A stretch of 64,000 nt of DNA from Streptomyces sp. FIT100 (lineage in GTDB: Bacteria; Actinomycetota; Actinomycetes; Streptomycetales; Streptomycetaceae): NCBI RefSeq assembly GCF_024584805.1, contig NZ_CP075715.1, positions 1,538,001-1,602,000 of the forward strand, in the 5' to 3' direction. Shown piece by piece: positions 31,487 to 39,382 of this stretch. Each line of letters starts with the position of its first letter. Position 1 is the first letter of the stretch. The notes beneath the pieces are model-generated. The model worked only from the letters and a program-made list of their open reading frames with translations, was not told where the DNA came from and searched no databases. A program made the position numbers and the translations under genes.

Positions 31487-32283
31487 CGGACGCTCCCCTG
31501 CGGGGGTCCGTCGAGGATCTGCTGCGGGTCGTCGTAGCGCTGGTGCAGATAGGGCAGCAGGGCCTGCGCGGCGACCCGTTCGACGACCCTGCCCCTCTGG
31601 TCCGTCGTCTTCTCGCCGATGGTGAGCTCCACGAGCGCCCGTACGGGCAGGTCGGCGACCGGGTCGTACATCGACTCGCGCAGGACGACGTCGCCGGTGA
31701 GCCGTTCGAGCCTGCGGACCTTCTCGTTGCGTACGCAGTGGACGAGGACCGGCTCGGTGTCGAAGCCGGAACCGTCCACGGCCGGGAGGCACTTGAAGTA
31801 GAAGTCCACCTTCTCGGCGGGGTCCGGGAGCGGCAGCGGTCCGCTCACCGCGGCCCGGACCTCGACGAACGCGATGCCGTGCCGGGCGAGCGCCGCCCGC
31901 ACGACGAGGCCGTCGCGTTCGACCGTCACCTCGCCCAGCTTCTTCGGCTCGCCGAAGACCTCACGGCCGCCGATCAGGGCCCGCTCGTGGGTCATGGGCA
32001 TCACGAGCGGGTACCAGCCCTGCTGGTCGCCGTGGGCGGCGGCGACCGCGACCGAGCCCGCACCGAGCGGATAGCCGGGCAGTTCGACCTTGCTGATGTT
32101 CGCCCGTACGAGAGGCAGCTCGGCGGGTTTGAGCGGCGGCGGCAGCACGGCCGCGACCACGTCCGGGTCGGTCTCCCACACTGCGACGACGCCCGTGGAC
32201 CAGATGTCGGGGAGCCGGGCACCGGCCGCGCGTGCCGCGGTGATCTCGGCCTCGGTGCGGGCGCCGTATCGTACGCGTGCCAT
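31483..32283 (-). CDS. Acetoacetate decarboxylase family protein
   Basis: A 266-aa ADC-fold protein. The Schiff-base lysine region is GREVFGEPKKLGE, with K114 the expected catalytic Lys and K115 its neighbour; E and R residues near PMTHERALIGGRE fit the pocket. ADC superfamily members decarboxylate beta-keto acids or act as aldolase-dehydratases, so decarboxylation is only one option. ATG at 32283 with GAAGGGCGG upstream. It is the first gene of the operon and lies next to a perfect palindrome shared with the divergent TetR gene. Confidence 0.88.
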   Translation of the reverse strand: MARVRYGARTEAEITAARAAGARLPDIWSTGVVAVWETDPDVVAAVLPPPLKPAELPLVRANISKVELPGYPLGAGSVAVAAAHGDQQGWYPLVMPMTHERALIGGREVFGEPKKLGEVTVERDGLVVRAALARHGIAFVEVRAAVSGPLPLPDPAEKVDFYFKCLPAVDGSGFDTEPVLVHCVRNEKVRRLERLTGDVVLRESMYDPVADLPVRALVELTIGEKTTDQRGRVVERVAAQALLPYLHQRYDDPQQILDGPPQGSVR

Positions 32284-32321
32284 GTCGTACCGCCCTTCGC
32301 CGTACGTCGGGGGTCGAGTCC

Positions 32322-32336
32322 TGTAACACAGTTACA
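32322..32336. promoter_or_regulatory. Candidate TetR operator
   Basis: TGTAAC-ACA-GTTACA is a perfect 15-bp palindrome between the divergent ADC-like and TetR genes, 39 bp from one start and 52 bp from the other. Its AT content stands out from the surroundings. Confidence 0.7.
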
Positions 32337-32388
32337 CCAGGGCCCCTGAAGGGTAAAGGGCCATGCGGACGCGAGAGTCGAGGAGCCG

Positions 32389-33024
32389 ATGCCACGTACC
32401 GCGCTGACCCGCGACGAGGTGCTCGACGCCGCCGCGGACCTCGTGAGGCAGCACGGCCCGGACGCCCTCACCATGCGCAAGCTCGCCGCCGGGCTGGGGA
32501 CGGCCGTCACCTCGATCTACTGGCATGTCGGCAATCGCGAGTCGCTCCTGGACGCGCTGGTCGAGCGCACCGTCCAGGAGATGGGGGCGATCCGGCCCAG
32601 GGGGCGCACACCGGCGGCACGCATCGTCTCCGTCGCCCGCCGGCTCCGCCGCGAGCTGCGCTCACGGCCGCATCTCATCGCGATGGTCCACGAACGCGGC
32701 CTGACCGAGCGGATGTTCCTGCCCGCCCAACGGGCGCTGGTCCACGAGGTGCACGCCGCCGGACTGCGAGGGGCGCGCGCCGCCGACGCCGTACGGGCGG
32801 TGCAGTTCCAGATCGTCGGCTTTGTCCTGGTCGAACGCAATCGTGAACGCGCACCGGTGCAGTCACCGGGCGAGCAGGAGCTGTGGGGTGGGCGCACGGC
32901 GGGCGGTCCCGCGGAGGAGGACGCGGCACTCGCCCGCGCGCTGGCACGCCCCGCCGACCCGGAGAAGCTCTTCACCCTCTCCGTGGAGGCCCTCGTGAAG
33001 TCGCTGCTCGCCGACCGGGGTTGA
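32389..33024 (+). CDS. TetR family transcriptional regulator
   Basis: A 211-aa repressor-type protein. The helix-turn-helix spans about 5-50 (LTRDEVLDAAADLV, TMRKLAAGLGTAVTSIYWHV), and the C-terminal domain is of the longer helical kind. ATG at 32389 with GAGGAG 6 nt upstream. It is divergent from the ADC-SDR-amidohydrolase operon and shares the palindrome at 32322-32336, so it most likely represses that operon and itself until a pathway intermediate binds. Confidence 0.92.
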   Translation: MPRTALTRDEVLDAAADLVRQHGPDALTMRKLAAGLGTAVTSIYWHVGNRESLLDALVERTVQEMGAIRPRGRTPAARIVSVARRLRRELRSRPHLIAMVHERGLTERMFLPAQRALVHEVHAAGLRGARAADAVRAVQFQIVGFVLVERNRERAPVQSPGEQELWGGRTAGGPAEEDAALARALARPADPEKLFTLSVEALVKSLLADRG

Positions 33025-33065
33025 ACGGGCGGCAGACGACGGGGACCCGCTCGCCGGCGCACAGG

Positions 33066-33097
33066 CTCCCGCGCTCCGGCCCGGGCCGGAGCGGGAG
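33066..33097 (+). terminator. Hairpin after the TetR gene
   Basis: A perfect 20-bp palindrome GCTCCGGCC...GGCCGGAGC (33073-33092), extended after a GC bulge by CTCCC (33066-33070) with GGGAG (33093-33097). Confidence 0.8.
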
Positions 33098-33127
33098 TGT
33101 CAGTGGCGGCCCGTATTCTCTGTGACC

Positions 33128-34141
33128 ATGCTCGACGACCGTACGACCGCAGCAGCGTGGCCGACCGCATACCCGCAGGGGTACGCGGTCGTCGACGTGG
33201 AGACCACCGGACTCGCCCGCGACGACCGGATAGTCTCTGCTGCCGTCTACCGGCTGGACGCGCAGGGGAACGTGGAGGACCACTGGTACACACTGGTGAA
33301 TCCGGAGCGGGATCCGGGACCGGTGTGGATCCACGGGCTGACGAGCGACCTGCTGGAGAGCGCGCCGCTCTTCCCGGACATCGCCCATGAGTTCGCACAC
33401 CGGCTCGACGGCCGGGTGCTCGTCGCGCACAACGCGATCTTCGACTGGTCCATGATCGCGAGGGAGTACGCCCGGGCGGAGCGCGTCGCTCCGGTGCGGC
33501 AGCGGCTGTGCACGATCGCGCTCTCGAAGGAGCTGGCGCTGCCGCTGCCCAACCACAAGCTGGAGTCGCTCGCCGCGCACTTCGGCGTCGTCCAGCGCCG
33601 CGCCCACAACGCCCTGGACGATGCGCGGGTCCTGGCGGAGGCGTTCCGGCCGAGTCTGCACACGGCCGCCGAGCGGGGTGTGCGGCTGCCGCTGCTGGAG
33701 TGCCGGGCGCTGACCGAGTGGTCCCCGGGCCCGGCCGCTCCCCGTATCGGCCGCCAGGCGTCGGCCTCGTCGTACCGGCCGGGCTGGGGCGGGTGGCGGC
33801 CGTCCCGCAAGCGGCCCCCGTGTCCGTACCCCAACCCGGGGCGCTACGAGCCGGACAAACCGCTCAAGCAGGGCATGAGGGTGGCCTTCTCGGGTGACAC
33901 GTCCGTCGAGCGGGAGCTGCTGGAGGACCGCGCGGTCGAGGCGGGGCTGCATGTGGCGACGAGCGTCTCCCGGCTGACGAGCCTGCTCGTCACCAACGAC
34001 CCGGAGGCGCCGACCTCGAAGACCCTCAAGGCGAGGTCGTACGGGACACCGGTCGTGGACGAGGCCGCCTTCACCCAGTTGCTGAGGGACGTGGCTCCGG
34101 CGGAGGGAAGCGTCCAGGACGTGGCCGCGCCGGCGGAGTGA
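33128..34141 (+). CDS. DEDD exonuclease with C-terminal BRCT domain
   Basis: A 337-aa protein. The 3'-5' exonuclease domain (about 18-185) has ExoI VVDVETTGL, ExoII VAHNAIFDWSM and ExoIII HNALDDARV, the DnaQ/epsilon-like set. A Pro/Arg/Tyr-rich linker is followed by a BRCT domain (about 253-325: GMRVAFSGDT...LVTNDPEAPTSK...AFTQLL). ATG at 33128 is preferred to GTG 33122 because TATTCT (33114-33119) is 8 nt upstream, giving a near-leaderless mRNA. Probably a DNA-repair nuclease; it stands alone. Confidence 0.9.
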   Translation: MLDDRTTAAAWPTAYPQGYAVVDVETTGLARDDRIVSAAVYRLDAQGNVEDHWYTLVNPERDPGPVWIHGLTSDLLESAPLFPDIAHEFAHRLDGRVLVAHNAIFDWSMIAREYARAERVAPVRQRLCTIALSKELALPLPNHKLESLAAHFGVVQRRAHNALDDARVLAEAFRPSLHTAAERGVRLPLLECRALTEWSPGPAAPRIGRQASASSYRPGWGGWRPSRKRPPCPYPNPGRYEPDKPLKQGMRVAFSGDTSVERELLEDRAVEAGLHVATSVSRLTSLLVTNDPEAPTSKTLKARSYGTPVVDEAAFTQLLRDVAPAEGSVQDVAAPAE

Positions 34142-34478
34142 CGGACCCGCCACGGATCCCCGCACCGGACCTCCGCGGCGCCGGACCCCCGCAACGACAG
34201 GGCCTGGGCCCCGTCGCCCGACTCGGGCCGACAGTGACGTCAGCGGCTACCGCCGCGCGGCGAGCGGGGTGTCCGCCGGGTCTCGCCGTCCACGTCCACC
34301 GGCGGTGCCTGTGTCGGACCTCTGCCCTCCGCGGCGCCGGACCCCGCACCGGACCCCCGCGCCGGACCGGTACGCCTCCGCAGCCGGTCGGCGTGCCGCT
34401 GCGCCGGTCGGGTGCAGCCGCGCCGACCCGCCAGCCGGGATCTTGCTCCGGTCGCCCGCGCTCCGGAGCATGCGGCGC
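34142..34478. other. Gene-free stretch, 337 bp
   Basis: No credible gene. CTCCGCGGCGCCGGACCCC occurs twice (about 34171 and 34328), with several further GCCGGACC half-copies, so the stretch is partly a degenerate direct repeat. Confidence 0.5.
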
Positions 34479-34712
34479 ATGGCACGTTGCGAGGTCTGCG
34501 GAAACGACTACGGCATGTCGTTCGAGGTGCACGCGCAGGGCGCGGTGCATGTCTTCGACTGCTTCTCCTGCGCCATCCACCGGATGGCGCCCGTATGTGA
34601 ACACTGCCGGGTCCAGATCATCGGCCAGGGCGTCGAGGCCGACGGCCACTGGTACTGCGGCGCCCACTGCGCACGCTCCGAGGGAAAGGCGGGCATCGTC
34701 GACCACGTCTGA
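34479..34712 (+). CDS. Small zinc-ribbon protein
   Basis: A 77-aa protein with four Cys/His clusters: CEVCGN at the start, CFSCAIH, CEHC, and CGAHC near the end, so two zinc sites are likely. MARCEVCGNDY is the conserved start, which favours ATG 34479 over ATG 34470, although GGAG lies about 11 nt upstream. A conserved hypothetical of actinobacteria. A small inverted repeat CCGGACC/GGTCCGG (34714-34738) follows and may end transcription. Confidence 0.8.
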   Translation: MARCEVCGNDYGMSFEVHAQGAVHVFDCFSCAIHRMAPVCEHCRVQIIGQGVEADGHWYCGAHCARSEGKAGIVDHV

Positions 34713-34784
34713 CCCGGACCACCCCCCCGGCGGTCCGGCCCCCCTCCTTCCGAGCACCCCATGGCCGAGTTGTACGGTCATGGG

Positions 34785-35582
34785 GTGTACCGCTTCCTGT
34801 TGTCCCGGCAGTGGGTGATCCTCACCCTCGTCAGCCTCGCCCTCATCCCCACGATGGTCGAACTGGGCTTCTGGCAGCTGCACCGGCACCAGCACCGGGT
34901 CGCGCAGAACAAGCTGATCTCGGACAACCTCACCGCCCGGCCCGTCCCGGTCACCGAGCTCACCTCCCCCGGTCACACCGTCCCCCGCGCCGACTACTGG
35001 CGGCGGGTCACCGCCACCGGGACGTACGACACCGCCCACGAGGTCGCCGTCCGGCGCCGCACCAACGCCGACGACCGCGTCGGCTTCCATGTGCTCACCC
35101 CGCTGGTCCTCGCCGACGGCCGCGCGGTCCTCGTCAACCGCGGCTGGGTGCCCGCCGCCGCCGACCAGGCGGCGTTCCCCGAGGTACCGCCCGCGCCCAA
35201 GGGCACGGTGACCGTCACCGGACGGCTCATGGCCGACCAGACGACGAGCGCCAGCGGCATCAGGGACCTGAAGGGCCTGCCGCCCCGTCAGATCATGCTG
35301 ATCGACAGCGGACAGCAGGCGAAGGCCATCGGACGCGCCGTGCTCGGCGGTTATCTGGAGCAGACCGCGCCCGAGCCCGCCGGCAACTCCCCCGAGCTGA
35401 TCCCCGATCCGGACCACGACTCGATCGGAGCCCACATGGCGTATGCCGTGCAGTGGTGGCTGTTCGCGGCCGGGGTCCCCGTCGGCTGGGTGATCCTCGT
35501 ACGCCGCGAGAAGCGGGACCGTGCGGCGGCGGCAGCTGCCGGGACGCAGGAGGCCGAGACCCGGCCGGCCGCGGCCGGCTGA
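34785..35582 (+). CDS. SURF1 family protein (cytochrome oxidase assembly)
   Basis: A 265-aa membrane protein with an N-terminal helix (WVILTLVSLALIPTMVELGFWQL), a periplasmic domain and a C-terminal helix (AYAVQWWLFAAGVPVGWVILV), the SURF1 layout. Signatures are GFWQLHRHQHR and VLVNRGWVP. SURF1/Shy1 helps assemble haem-copper oxidase (aa3). GTG at 34785 gives the usual MYRFLLSRQW start; an in-frame ATG at 34761 is an alternative. It ends in an Ala-rich tail. No cytochrome genes are adjacent. Confidence 0.87.
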   Translation: MYRFLLSRQWVILTLVSLALIPTMVELGFWQLHRHQHRVAQNKLISDNLTARPVPVTELTSPGHTVPRADYWRRVTATGTYDTAHEVAVRRRTNADDRVGFHVLTPLVLADGRAVLVNRGWVPAAADQAAFPEVPPAPKGTVTVTGRLMADQTTSASGIRDLKGLPPRQIMLIDSGQQAKAIGRAVLGGYLEQTAPEPAGNSPELIPDPDHDSIGAHMAYAVQWWLFAAGVPVGWVILVRREKRDRAAAAAAGTQEAETRPAAAG

Positions 35583-35651
35583 GCGGACGCCACAGGCCGG
35601 GTGGTGGTGCCTGCCGCATAGGGACACGGCGCGGCGGGAACACGCGAGAGC

Positions 35652-37460
35652 GTGACGCTACGCATCGAGGACTATGCGCTCATCGGCGATCTGCAGACCG
35701 CCGCCCTGGTGGGCAGGGACGGTTCCGTCGACTGGCTGTGTCTGCCGCGCTTCGACTCGGGCGCCTGCTTCGCCGCACTGCTCGGCGACGAGGACAACGG
35801 CCACTGGCGGATCGCCCCCAAGGACGCGGGGCCGGCGGGGCACTGCACACGGCGCGCGTACGTACCCGGCACGCTCGTCCTCGAATCCGTATGGGAGACC
35901 AGGACCGGCACGGTCAAGGTCGTCGACCTGATGCCGCAGCGCGACAGGGCACCCGATGTCGTACGCGTCGTGGAGGGTCTCAGCGGCCGGGTCGAGATGT
36001 CCGCCGTCCTCCGGCTGCGCTGCGACTACGGCTCGGTGGTGCCGTGGATGCGGCGCTCCCGGGGCCACCGGGTCGCGGTCGCGGGACCCGACTCGTTATG
36101 GCTGCGCATCGAGCACGCGGAGTCCGTTCCGGTCAAGACCTGGGGACAGGAGTTCAGCACCCGTACGTCGTTCACGGTCGGCCCGGGCGAGCGGGTGGCG
36201 TTCGTCCTCACCTGGCACCCCTCGCACGAGCCGCGTCCGCGGCTCGTCGATCCGTTCGAGGCGCTGGAGCAGAGCGTGGCCGACTGGACGCAGTGGTCCG
36301 CCCGGTGCCGGTACGAGGGTCCGTACCGCGATGCCGTACTGCGCTCGCTGATCACCCTCAAGGCGCTCACCTACGCCCCGACGGGCGGGATAGTCGCCGC
36401 GCCCACGACCTCCCTGCCGGAGGACCCCGGCGGTGTACGGAACTGGGACTACCGCTACTGCTGGCTGCGCGACTCCACGCTCACGCTCAACGCGCTCCTG
36501 AGGACCGGCTACACCGAGGAGGCGGCGGCGTGGCGCGACTGGCTGCTGCGCGCGGTCGCCGGCGACCCGGCGGATCTGCAGATCATGTACGGGCCCGCCG
36601 GTGAGCGGCGGCTGACCGAGACGGAGCTGCCGTGGCTGCGCGGCTACGAGGGCTCGGCGCCGGTGCGGATCGGCAACGCCGCCGTCGACCAGCTCCAGCT
36701 CGATGTGTACGGCGAGGTCATGGACGTGCTGGAGGCGGCCCGGGAGTCGGGGCTGCCGGACCATCCGCACGCCTGGAACATCGCGCTCAGCCTGCTCGGC
36801 TTCCTGGAGTCGAAGTGGCGCGAGCCGGACGAGAGCCTGTGGGAGGTGCGAGGGCCCCGGCGGCACTTCGTCTACTCCAAGGTGATGGCCTGGGTCGCGG
36901 CCGACCGCGCCGTACGCGCGCTGGAGAACGACCCGTCGCTGCGCGGCGACGCACGGCGGTGGCGGGCGATGCGGGACGAGGTGCACGAGGAGGTCTGCGA
37001 GAAGGGCTTCGACTCCGACCGGAACACCTTCACGCAGTCGTACGGCTCGCGGGAGCTGGACGCGGCGACGCTGCTGATCCCGCGCGTGGGCTTCCTGCCG
37101 CCGGACGATCCCCGGGTGATCGGGACGGTCGACGCGGTACGGGCGGAGCTGAGCCACGACGGGCTGATCCGCCGCTACAGCGCGCGCGGCGCCGCCGCCG
37201 TGGACGGGCTGCCGGGCCGTGAAGGAACGTTCCTGGCCTGCTCGTTCTGGATGGTGGACGCGCTGCGGATGACGGGACGTGTGAGGGAGGCGACCGAACT
37301 CTTCGAACGGCTGCTCGCGCTCCGCAGCGATCTGGGGCTGCTGGCCGAGGAGTACGACCCGGCGGCGGGCCGGCAGCTGGGCAACTTCCCGCAGGCGTTC
37401 AGCCATCTCGGCCTGGTGGGCTCCGCCCTCGCCCTGGCCGCACACGAGACGGCAGGATAG
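35652..37460 (+). CDS. GH15 family glucoamylase/trehalase
   Basis: A 602-aa glycoside hydrolase with an N-terminal beta domain (about 1-210) and an (alpha/alpha)6 barrel (about 225-600). Typical segments: RIEDYALIGDLQTAALVGRD, APTTSLPEDPGGVRNWDYRYCWLRDS (split: APTTSLPEDPGG, NWDYRYCWLRDS), LAEEYDP near the end with a likely catalytic Glu. Actinobacterial members include trehalases, so the substrate may be trehalose or maltodextrin. GTG at 35652. Codon 149 (36096-36098) is TTA, the only one I found in frame in the window, so translation may depend on the bldA tRNA. Followed 4 nt later by an SDR-like gene. Confidence 0.9.
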   Translation: MTLRIEDYALIGDLQTAALVGRDGSVDWLCLPRFDSGACFAALLGDEDNGHWRIAPKDAGPAGHCTRRAYVPGTLVLESVWETRTGTVKVVDLMPQRDRAPDVVRVVEGLSGRVEMSAVLRLRCDYGSVVPWMRRSRGHRVAVAGPDSLWLRIEHAESVPVKTWGQEFSTRTSFTVGPGERVAFVLTWHPSHEPRPRLVDPFEALEQSVADWTQWSARCRYEGPYRDAVLRSLITLKALTYAPTGGIVAAPTTSLPEDPGGVRNWDYRYCWLRDSTLTLNALLRTGYTEEAAAWRDWLLRAVAGDPADLQIMYGPAGERRLTETELPWLRGYEGSAPVRIGNAAVDQLQLDVYGEVMDVLEAARESGLPDHPHAWNIALSLLGFLESKWREPDESLWEVRGPRRHFVYSKVMAWVAADRAVRALENDPSLRGDARRWRAMRDEVHEEVCEKGFDSDRNTFTQSYGSRELDAATLLIPRVGFLPPDDPRVIGTVDAVRAELSHDGLIRRYSARGAAAVDGLPGREGTFLACSFWMVDALRMTGRVREATELFERLLALRSDLGLLAEEYDPAAGRQLGNFPQAFSHLGLVGSALALAAHETAG

Positions 37461-37464
37461 GGCC

Positions 37465-38226
37465 ATGGATCTTGGACTGAAGGACCGTGTGTACGTCGTC
37501 ACCGGAGCGACGCGAGGACTGGGGAACGCGTCGGCGCGCGCGCTGGCCGCGGAGGGCGCGAGGCTCGTCATCACCGGGCGGGAGGAGAAGGCGGTCGCGG
37601 CGGTCGCCGCGGAGCTCGGCCCCGACGGACAGGTGATCGGCGTCGCGGCGGACAACGCCGACCCGGCGGCCGCCGAGCGGCTGATCACGGCGGCACGTGA
37701 GCACTTCGGCCGCCTCGACGGCGTCCTCGTCAGCGTCGGCGGCCCCGCGCCCGGCTTCGTCGCGGACAACAGCGACGAGCAGTGGCGGGCGGCGTTCGAC
37801 TCGGTCTTCATGGGGGCGGTACGGCTGGCCCGGAGCGCGGCGGAGGCGCTGGGCGACGGCGGCGTCATCGGCTTCGTCCTGTCCGGCTCGGTCCACGAGC
37901 CGATCCCCGGACTGACGATCTCCAACGGCCTGCGTCCCGGTCTCGCGGGCTTCGCCAAGTCACTCGCCGACGAACTGGGTCCGCGCGGCATCCGCGTCGT
38001 GGGCCTGCTCCCGGCCCGTATCGACACGGACCGCGTGCGCGAGCTCGACGCCCTCTCGGGCGACGCCGAGGCGGCCCGCGCGGCCAACGAGTCCCGCATC
38101 CCGCTGCGCCGCTACGGCACACCGGAGGAGTTCGGCCGTGCGGCGGCGTTCCTGCTGTCACCCGCGGCCTCGTATCTGACGGGCATCATGCTGCCGGTGG
38201 ACGGCGGGGCACGGCACGGCTTCTGA
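37465..38226 (+). CDS. SDR-fold protein lacking the catalytic Tyr and Lys
   Basis: A 253-aa protein with an SDR nucleotide motif (TGATRGLG, 13-20) and the PVDGG end. S140 (VLSGS) can serve as the catalytic Ser. At the Tyr-x3-Lys site the sequence is ISNGLRPGLAGF, so Ser153 and Arg157 stand where Tyr and Lys should be. The NNAG-type motif is also changed (VSVGGPAP). It is therefore either an enzyme of altered mechanism or a binding protein. ATG at 37465, 4 nt after the GH15 stop, so it is in the same operon. Confidence 0.85.
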   Translation: MDLGLKDRVYVVTGATRGLGNASARALAAEGARLVITGREEKAVAAVAAELGPDGQVIGVAADNADPAAAERLITAAREHFGRLDGVLVSVGGPAPGFVADNSDEQWRAAFDSVFMGAVRLARSAAEALGDGGVIGFVLSGSVHEPIPGLTISNGLRPGLAGFAKSLADELGPRGIRVVGLLPARIDTDRVRELDALSGDAEAARAANESRIPLRRYGTPEEFGRAAAFLLSPAASYLTGIMLPVDGGARHGF

Positions 38227-38239
38227 CCTCCGGGGCGAC

Positions 38240-38381
38240 GTGGCTCCTGGGCGTTCCGGCCGCTGTGGCTCCTGGGCGTTCCCCTCCCGAGGGCCGGGCG
38301 TTCCGGCCGCTGTGGCTCCTGAGCGTTCCCCTCCCGGAGGCCGGGCGTTCCGGCCCCGATGGCTCCTGGGCGTTCCGGCCC
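38240..38381. repeat. 47-bp tandem repeat, about 2.5 copies
   Basis: A unit starting GTGGCTCCTGGGCGTTCC lies at 38240-38264 (short form lacking the middle), 38265-38311 and 38312 to about 38359, with another short form to 38381. It sits in the 3' region of the SDR-like gene, in 261 bp with no gene. Confidence 0.85.
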
Positions 38382-38487
38382 GTCCCGGTGGGTCCCGGCG
38401 CACAAGTCGGCCGGTGGCTGCCCGCGTCTGGTTGCCGCGGGCAGCCACCGGCCGCCGTCGAGTGCCGTAGGGCGAGTGCCGCGAGGG

Positions 38488-38679
38488 CTACTCCTGGGGG
38501 AATATGTCCCCCGCCCCCATGGCGCTCTCCTGCTCGCTCTGCTCCTGCAGCCTACGGGCCTTGTCCTGGAGCCGCTGCCGCTCCTCCGGGTCGCCGGCCC
38601 GTTCCGCAGCCTGCCTCAATTCCTCTGCCTTCTGACGCATCTGCCGGACGCGCCCACCGGATTCACCTGCAACGCTCAT
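38488..38679 (-). CDS. DUF6381 family small coiled-coil protein
   Basis: A 63-aa protein, mostly charged helix (RVRQMRQKAEELRQAAERAG, then RQRLQDKARRLQEQSEQES), ending MGAGDIFPQE. This matches my memory of DUF6381, small Streptomyces proteins with a coiled-coil core. ATG at 38679 with GAGGAG 6 nt upstream, a strong site. It is a lone gene with unknown function. Confidence 0.8.
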   Translation of the reverse strand: MSVAGESGGRVRQMRQKAEELRQAAERAGDPEERQRLQDKARRLQEQSEQESAMGAGDIFPQE

Positions 38680-38794
38680 GGTCACTCCTCGGACGTCGGG
38701 ATGAGCGGGCACTTTCAGCCAACCAGTGCGTCCGCAACGCCGCATCCGGAGCGGTCGCCCAGCGCGATCCCCGCAGGTCGCGCCCGGCCCGCCG

Positions 38795-39382
38795 CTACGT
38801 CACGCGCCTCGCGCGGTGCCGTTCGGCACGAAGGCGGACCTCCGACGGCAGCGCGGCCAGCCCGGCCGAGTCGCGGGCGTGGGTCAGGGCCTCCGTCGAG
38901 AGCCGGTGGAGCGTCGCACCCGGCGAGGCGTACGGCTCCAGGAGGAGGCGCACCCGGGCCGAGGGCGCGGTACGGCGGCCGTGCAGCGCGACCCGCGCAT
39001 GGGCCACGCCCTCCAGGCTCTCCGCCTCGGCCGCCAGCACGGACTCCAGCGCGCGCCCCCGCAGCAGCGCGCCCTCCCCGTCCCCGCTCTCCACGAGGAC
39101 TTCGGCCAGGCGGGAGCGGCGCAGCTGCGCCAGCAGCCACCACACCGCCAGCAGCAAGAGCACCGCGAGGGCCGCGATGACCGCCGGCCACCACCAGCCC
39201 GCGTCCCGCCACCGCTCCCGCGCGCCCTCGCGGAGCAGCACGTCACCGGGCCCGGCCCAGGGCCACCAGGACGGCACGGCCACGCCCAGCCCGGTGACCA
39301 GCACCGCTCCCCCGACGGCCAGCAGGACCAGCCCGGCGAGAGCGAGCAGCACGCGATTGACGACCCGGAGCATCCCCGTCAT
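38795..39382 (-). CDS. amaP: AmaP-like alkaline shock response membrane anchor
   Basis: A 195-aa membrane protein with two hydrophobic segments (VLLALAGLVLLAVGGAVLVT; WWPAVIAALAVLLLLAVWWLL) and a cytoplasmic domain (about 95-180) of the kind that contacts Asp23. In Staphylococcus AmaP anchors Asp23 at the membrane. ATG at 39382 overlaps the stop of the upstream DUF6286-like gene (ATGA). It is the last gene of a five-gene operon holding two Asp23 homologues, which supports the role. Confidence 0.78.
   Translation of the reverse strand: MTGMLRVVNRVLLALAGLVLLAVGGAVLVTGLGVAVPSWWPWAGPGDVLLREGARERWRDAGWWWPAVIAALAVLLLLAVWWLLAQLRRSRLAEVLVESGDGEGALLRGRALESVLAAEAESLEGVAHARVALHGRRTAPSARVRLLLEPYASPGATLHRLSTEALTHARDSAGLAALPSEVRLRAERHRARRVT

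Noticed and set aside
34138..34818. 226-codon + strand ORF overlapping the exonuclease stop
   Set aside because: Ser/Arg/Pro-rich and out of frame with the real zinc-ribbon and SURF1 genes inside it.
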